Shown: one piece after another, positions 61,357 through 64,000 of the stretch | Layout of the letters: the number at the start of each line of letters is the position of its first letter | Position numbering within the stretch: position 1 is the first letter of the stretch | Assembly: GCF_000344135.1 (NCBI RefSeq) | Contig: NZ_BAOP01000013.1 | Span: 1-64,000, forward strand | From: Gordonia malaquae NBRC 108250 | Lineage (GTDB): Bacteria > Actinomycetota > Actinomycetes > Mycobacteriales > Mycobacteriaceae | Reading direction: 5' to 3' | DNA: 64,000 nt | Translations under genes and position numbers: made by a program | Notes under the pieces: generated by a model | Seen by the model: only the letters and a program-made list of their open reading frames with translations | What the model was told of the DNA's origin: nothing | Databases searched by the model: none

Positions 61357-62511
61357 TCAGGAGACGGTGTTGACGATGCGGCCTGCGGCGATGTTGTCCG
61401 CGACCTCCTTCTCCCAGCTCTCGACGGCACGCGTGGTGTCGATCTCGAACTCGAAGCGGTTGGTCATGTCGTCGGTGATGTCCTCGACGTCGACGTAGAA
61501 CTGCTTGTACCAGCGGCGGAGCTGGTACACGGGGCCGTCTTCCTCGGACAGGAGGGGATTGTCGATCGGGGCCTTGTCGCGCCAGATCTCGACGTCCTGC
61601 TCGAATCCGACCTTCACGCCCTGGGCGAACTGCGCGGCCATCGCGTCGGCTTCGTCGGCCGCCATGCCCGCGGGCTTCTTGACGCTCGCGCCGTACATCA
61701 GAACGAACGAGTTCTCGTCGACCGGGTAGTGGCAGTTGATCAGGTTGGTCTCGATCAACATGCCGTTCGCGTAGTTGCGGAGGACGTCGATCATGTAAGA
61801 CGGCCCGTAGTAGAACGCTTCGGACTCCAGGCGTGAGTCGGGATCGTCGTAGTTGGTGCCGACGTTGATGTCGTCGCGAGGCAGAGAGTTCATCAACTGA
61901 CCGGCGACGTGTCCCTCGAATATGTTCTTGAAGAACGTCGGGAACGAGTAGTGGACGTAAAAGAAGTGCGCCATGTCGACCACATTGTCGACGATCTCGC
62001 GGCAGTGCGAGCCCTCGACGACGATCGAGTTCCACTGCCAGTCGGTCCACTCGTCGGTGCCGTAGCCCTCGATGACGGGGATGGTCACGTCGTCGGTCGG
62101 CTTGGAGCCCTGCGGGTCGTGCCAGACGAACAGTTGGCCGTTGCGCTCGAGGGTCGGCCACGAGCGGGTCTTGGCGACGGGCGGCACGCGGCGCGCGTAC
62201 GGGATTCCGGTGCAGCGGCCGTTGCCGCCCCACCGCCAGTCGTGGAACGGGCAGGCGATCGAATCGCCCTTGACCTCACCCTTGGCGAGATTGCCGCCCA
62301 TGTGGCGGCAGTAGGCGTCGAGCACCTTGATCGCGCCGTCGCTCTCCGTCTGGAAGACGACGAGCTGGGTTCCGAACGCCTTGACCTGGTGGGGCTTGCC
62401 GTCCTGGAAGTCTTTCAGCAGGCCGAGGCAGTGCCATCCGCGTGCGAATCGGGTGGGGGCTCCGGCCGATTCGATCGTCCGGAACTCGTCGTCCTGGGTG
62501 GGTGCAGACAT
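61357..62511 (-). CDS. kshA: 3-ketosteroid 9-alpha-hydroxylase oxygenase KshA
   Basis: The 384-residue Rieske oxygenase has an N-terminal [2Fe-2S] domain with CRHMGG and CPFHDWRWGG (Cys-His pairs, ~68 and ~87) and a C-terminal catalytic domain with the iron-ligand region NVVDMAHFFYVHYSFPTFFK (Asp-x2-His-x4-His). It hydroxylates C9 of steroids, opening ring B together with KstD. SEEDGPVYQLRRWYKQFYVD matches mycobacterial KshA. It is first in the operon with hsaA and hsaC; the reductase KshB is not nearby. GGAGGA lies upstream of the ATG. Confidence 0.94.
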   Translation of the reverse strand: MSAPTQDDEFRTIESAGAPTRFARGWHCLGLLKDFQDGKPHQVKAFGTQLVVFQTESDGAIKVLDAYCRHMGGNLAKGEVKGDSIACPFHDWRWGGNGRCTGIPYARRVPPVAKTRSWPTLERNGQLFVWHDPQGSKPTDDVTIPVIEGYGTDEWTDWQWNSIVVEGSHCREIVDNVVDMAHFFYVHYSFPTFFKNIFEGHVAGQLMNSLPRDDINVGTNYDDPDSRLESEAFYYGPSYMIDVLRNYANGMLIETNLINCHYPVDENSFVLMYGASVKKPAGMAADEADAMAAQFAQGVKVGFEQDVEIWRDKAPIDNPLLSEEDGPVYQLRRWYKQFYVDVEDITDDMTNRFEFEIDTTRAVESWEKEVADNIAAGRIVNTVS

Positions 62512-62602
62512 GATGCGTGTCCTCCATCGAGTTCTTCGCCAGGGCCCGGAAGGGTCCTGATGACTCGATAGTGACCTCGGTCATGTCGCTGGAGGTGACG
62601 CG

Positions 62603-62619
62603 TTCCCGTTGAGCGGGAA
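62603..62619. promoter_or_regulatory. perfect TTCCCG-N5-CGGGAA palindrome upstream of kshA
   Basis: TTCCCGTTGAGCGGGAA lies between the kstR stop and kshA, 92 bp before the kshA ATG. It matches the sites between kstD and the BVMO gene. It does not resemble the KstR consensus, so another regulator is implied. Confidence 0.55.
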
Positions 62620-62626
62620 GATCGCT

Positions 62627-63286
62627 CTATTTGTCGAGTAGAAGGCGGATCGTCAATGCCATGCGAGTGGTGACGTCGGTGGCCGATGCACGGCGGGTGA
62701 GCCACTGCACGAGGTTCGACATCCACACGTCGGAGATGACGCGTGCGATCGCGAGTTCGTGCTCGGACGGCTCGGCCTCGGCATCCGCGGGGTCGAGCAT
62801 CGCGCCCGCGAGGAGACGGTCGATGGTGTTGGCGACTCGGTCGACCTCACTGGTGGCCGATGCGTCGGCGAACATGAACGCCCGCGTCATCGCCTCGGTG
62901 AGGAGGGGATCGCGCTGCATCGCATAGGTGATCATGTCGAGCACGTGGCGCAGTCGAGCCATCGGGTCGTCGCCCGGGAGCTGTGTGCGGTCGACGCGGC
63001 CTTCCACTCGTTCCAGTTCGCGCGCGAGCGCTGTCACGAGGAGATGGACCTTCGACGGGAAGTACCGGTACAGGGTGCCGACGGCGACGTCGGCCTTCTC
63101 TGCGACGGTGCGCATCTGCACCGCGTCGTATCCGCCCTTGGAGGCGAGTGCGAGTGTGGCGTCGAGGATCCGCCTGCGCCGCTCGCGCTGCGCAGCCGAT
63201 CCGACCTCGGCGCCCGAGGTGGGTGCCGGAGTTGGCGGCGGCGTCGGTGCTTCGACGTCGCTTGTGCTGGTGGCCGGGCCTGCCAT
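62627..63286 (-). CDS. kstR: KstR, TetR-family repressor of steroid catabolism
   Basis: The 219-residue protein matches KstR of mycobacteria: RERRRRILDATLALASKGGYDAVQ, then MRTVAEKADVAVGTLYRYFP (helix-turn-helix) and ISDVWMSNLVQWLTRRASAT near the C-terminus. KstR binds its operator until a 3-oxo-steroid-CoA metabolite releases it. The ATG at 63286 gives an extra Pro/Thr-rich N-terminus of ~35 residues compared with M. tuberculosis KstR. It is divergent from a fadE34-type gene across a perfect operator, the same arrangement as Rv3574/Rv3573c. Confidence 0.95.
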   Translation of the reverse strand: MAGPATSTSDVEAPTPPPTPAPTSGAEVGSAAQRERRRRILDATLALASKGGYDAVQMRTVAEKADVAVGTLYRYFPSKVHLLVTALARELERVEGRVDRTQLPGDDPMARLRHVLDMITYAMQRDPLLTEAMTRAFMFADASATSEVDRVANTIDRLLAGAMLDPADAEAEPSEHELAIARVISDVWMSNLVQWLTRRASATDVTTRMALTIRLLLDK

Positions 63287-63361
63287 GTGCGGATTCCCCC
63301 TCGATATCGGGCGGCCGCTGGTTGGCAGCGGCACTTCGATGGTGTACACCCTAGGTGTCAT

Positions 63362-63375
63362 TAGAACAGGTTCTA
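63362..63375. promoter_or_regulatory. KstR operator
   Basis: TAGAACAGGTTCTA matches the KstR consensus TnnAACnnGTTnnA fully, and one further base on each side extends the palindrome (TTAGAAC-AG-GTTCTAA). On the minus strand it overlaps the -35 of a kstR promoter (TTAGAA, 17 bp, TAGGGT), so kstR autoregulates while it controls the divergent fadE34-like gene. Confidence 0.92.
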
Positions 63376-63411
63376 ATTGCTTGCAACAACCGAAACGCAG
63401 AGGAAACTCCC

Positions 63412-64000
63412 GTGAGTATCGCCACGTCATCCGACCAACGAGTGGTAGCCGACAGCGTGACCGACTGGGCGGCGGCCCGATCCGTCGCCGAGGCCGTCCG
63501 TGCCGACATCGACGGCGGGGGTGCGTCATGGCGCGAGTTCTTCGGCCAGATCGGTGAACTCGGCGTGTTCATGGCCGGTGTCGCCGAGGATGCGGGAGGT
63601 GCGGGCGGCAGTCTGGAAGACGTCGCCGTGATGCTGGAAGCGTGCGGATCGTCGCTGGTCCCGGGGCCGTTGGCGCAGACCGTCGCCGGTGCGTACGTCC
63701 TCGCCGCGCAGGGGGCTGAGGTCGCCGAAGCGCTCATGGCCGGGGAGCGGCCCGTGGTGGTCCCGGCGTCGGCGATCAGCGGTGCGGTGCCGTTGACGCT
63801 GACCGACGGATCGGTTGATCTGGGTCCGGTACCCGCGTGGGTGGACGACGCGCTCGTGCTGGCTCCGCTTGTCGTCGACGGCGCGAGCGGCTGGTACGCG
63901 ATCGAGCCCGCAGGTGTCGACGCCACCGTCATGGACGGTCCGCTCGACGGCACGGCGATCCCGCATCGGGTGCGTCTCTCGGGTCTGACCGACGGTTCGC
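63412..64000 (+). CDS. fadE34: acyl-CoA dehydrogenase, FadE34-like, truncated by the window end
   Basis: From the GTG at 63412 the frame is open to base 64000 (196 complete codons). The sequence has an acyl-CoA dehydrogenase N-domain: WREFFGQIGELGVFMAGVAEDAGGAGGSLED, then VMLEACGSSLVPGPLAQTVAG. The position opposite kstR fits FadE34 (ChsE3), which dehydrogenates the steroid side-chain CoA ester in M. tuberculosis. AGAGGAAA is a suitable ribosome binding site. It is controlled by the KstR box 37 bp upstream. The remaining two thirds or more of the protein is not visible. Confidence 0.85.
   Translation, partial: MSIATSSDQRVVADSVTDWAAARSVAEAVRADIDGGGASWREFFGQIGELGVFMAGVAEDAGGAGGSLEDVAVMLEACGSSLVPGPLAQTVAGAYVLAAQGAEVAEALMAGERPVVVPASAISGAVPLTLTDGSVDLGPVPAWVDDALVLAPLVVDGASGWYAIEPAGVDATVMDGPLDGTAIPHRVRLSGLTDGS

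Noticed and set aside
1..64000. tRNA, rRNA, CRISPR arrays, riboswitches, insertion sequences or prophage
   Set aside because: I saw no cloverleaf, repeat-spacer pattern, transposase or phage structural gene. Detection by eye of tRNA and riboswitches is limited; tRNAscan-SE and Infernal would settle it.

Overview
The window is high-GC actinobacterial chromosome. The gene content points to the Mycobacteriales and most likely a Gordonia-like genus: a KstR repressor divergent from a FadE34-type gene, KshA, KstD, an antigen-85-like esterase, a 13E12/DUF222 HNH protein, mycofactocin-coupled SDRs, a PBP-lipo transpeptidase, and many genes that appear to be transcribed without a leader. Genus is an inference from content; no rRNA or tRNA gene is visible. 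No CRISPR array, insertion sequence or prophage was seen.

Layout. Bases 1-10500 hold a membrane protein, a RecQ helicase with a phosphoribosyltransferase-like tail, a lipoprotein penicillin-binding protein, a MerR-aldo/keto reductase-PPOX operon with a textbook 19-bp-spacer MerR promoter, and a GT2-GtrA/GT39 glycosyltransferase pair. Bases 10500-31000 are a purine island (purD, purB, purC, purS, purQ) interleaved with ltrA, lipoprotein, esterase, ptrB, emrB-type exporter with MarR regulator, gpx and an M18 aminopeptidase. As recalled, M. tuberculosis Rv0772-Rv0800 has the same skeleton. A two-gene Hen1-Pnkp RNA-repair cassette sits between ptrB and the exporter. A large LuxR-type ATPase regulator in this stretch is split by a frameshift at a run of six G.

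Bases 31000-49000 carry stress and envelope genes: CsbD and GlsB-like proteins divergent from a LuxR response regulator, an HxlR/quinone-reductase pair, a minus-strand run of secreted proteins (LVIVD propeller, DUF305, PQQ-like propeller), clpC with a ClgR-like box upstream, two tandem 4-TM paralogues with Pro/Gln tails, an SGNH hydrolase, a 13E12 protein, an acyltransferase, an antigen-85-like esterase and a lipoprotein.

Bases 49000-64000 are a steroid/aromatic-ring catabolic island: an HSL esterase, two mycofactocin-type SDRs, a KstD-KSI-HsaD-like operon that also contains a decayed flavoprotein fused to a foreign C-terminus, a Baeyer-Villiger monooxygenase, PadR and IclR regulators, a kshA-hsaA-hsaC operon, and kstR divergent from fadE34 across a perfect KstR operator. 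Together these genes could oxidise and isomerise the steroid A ring, hydroxylate C9, and hydroxylate, cleave and hydrolyse the aromatised A ring. The reductases KshB and HsaB and the side-chain genes are not in the window. A palindrome TTCCCG-N5-CGGGA(A) recurs upstream of two of these transcription units and may be the operator of a local regulator.
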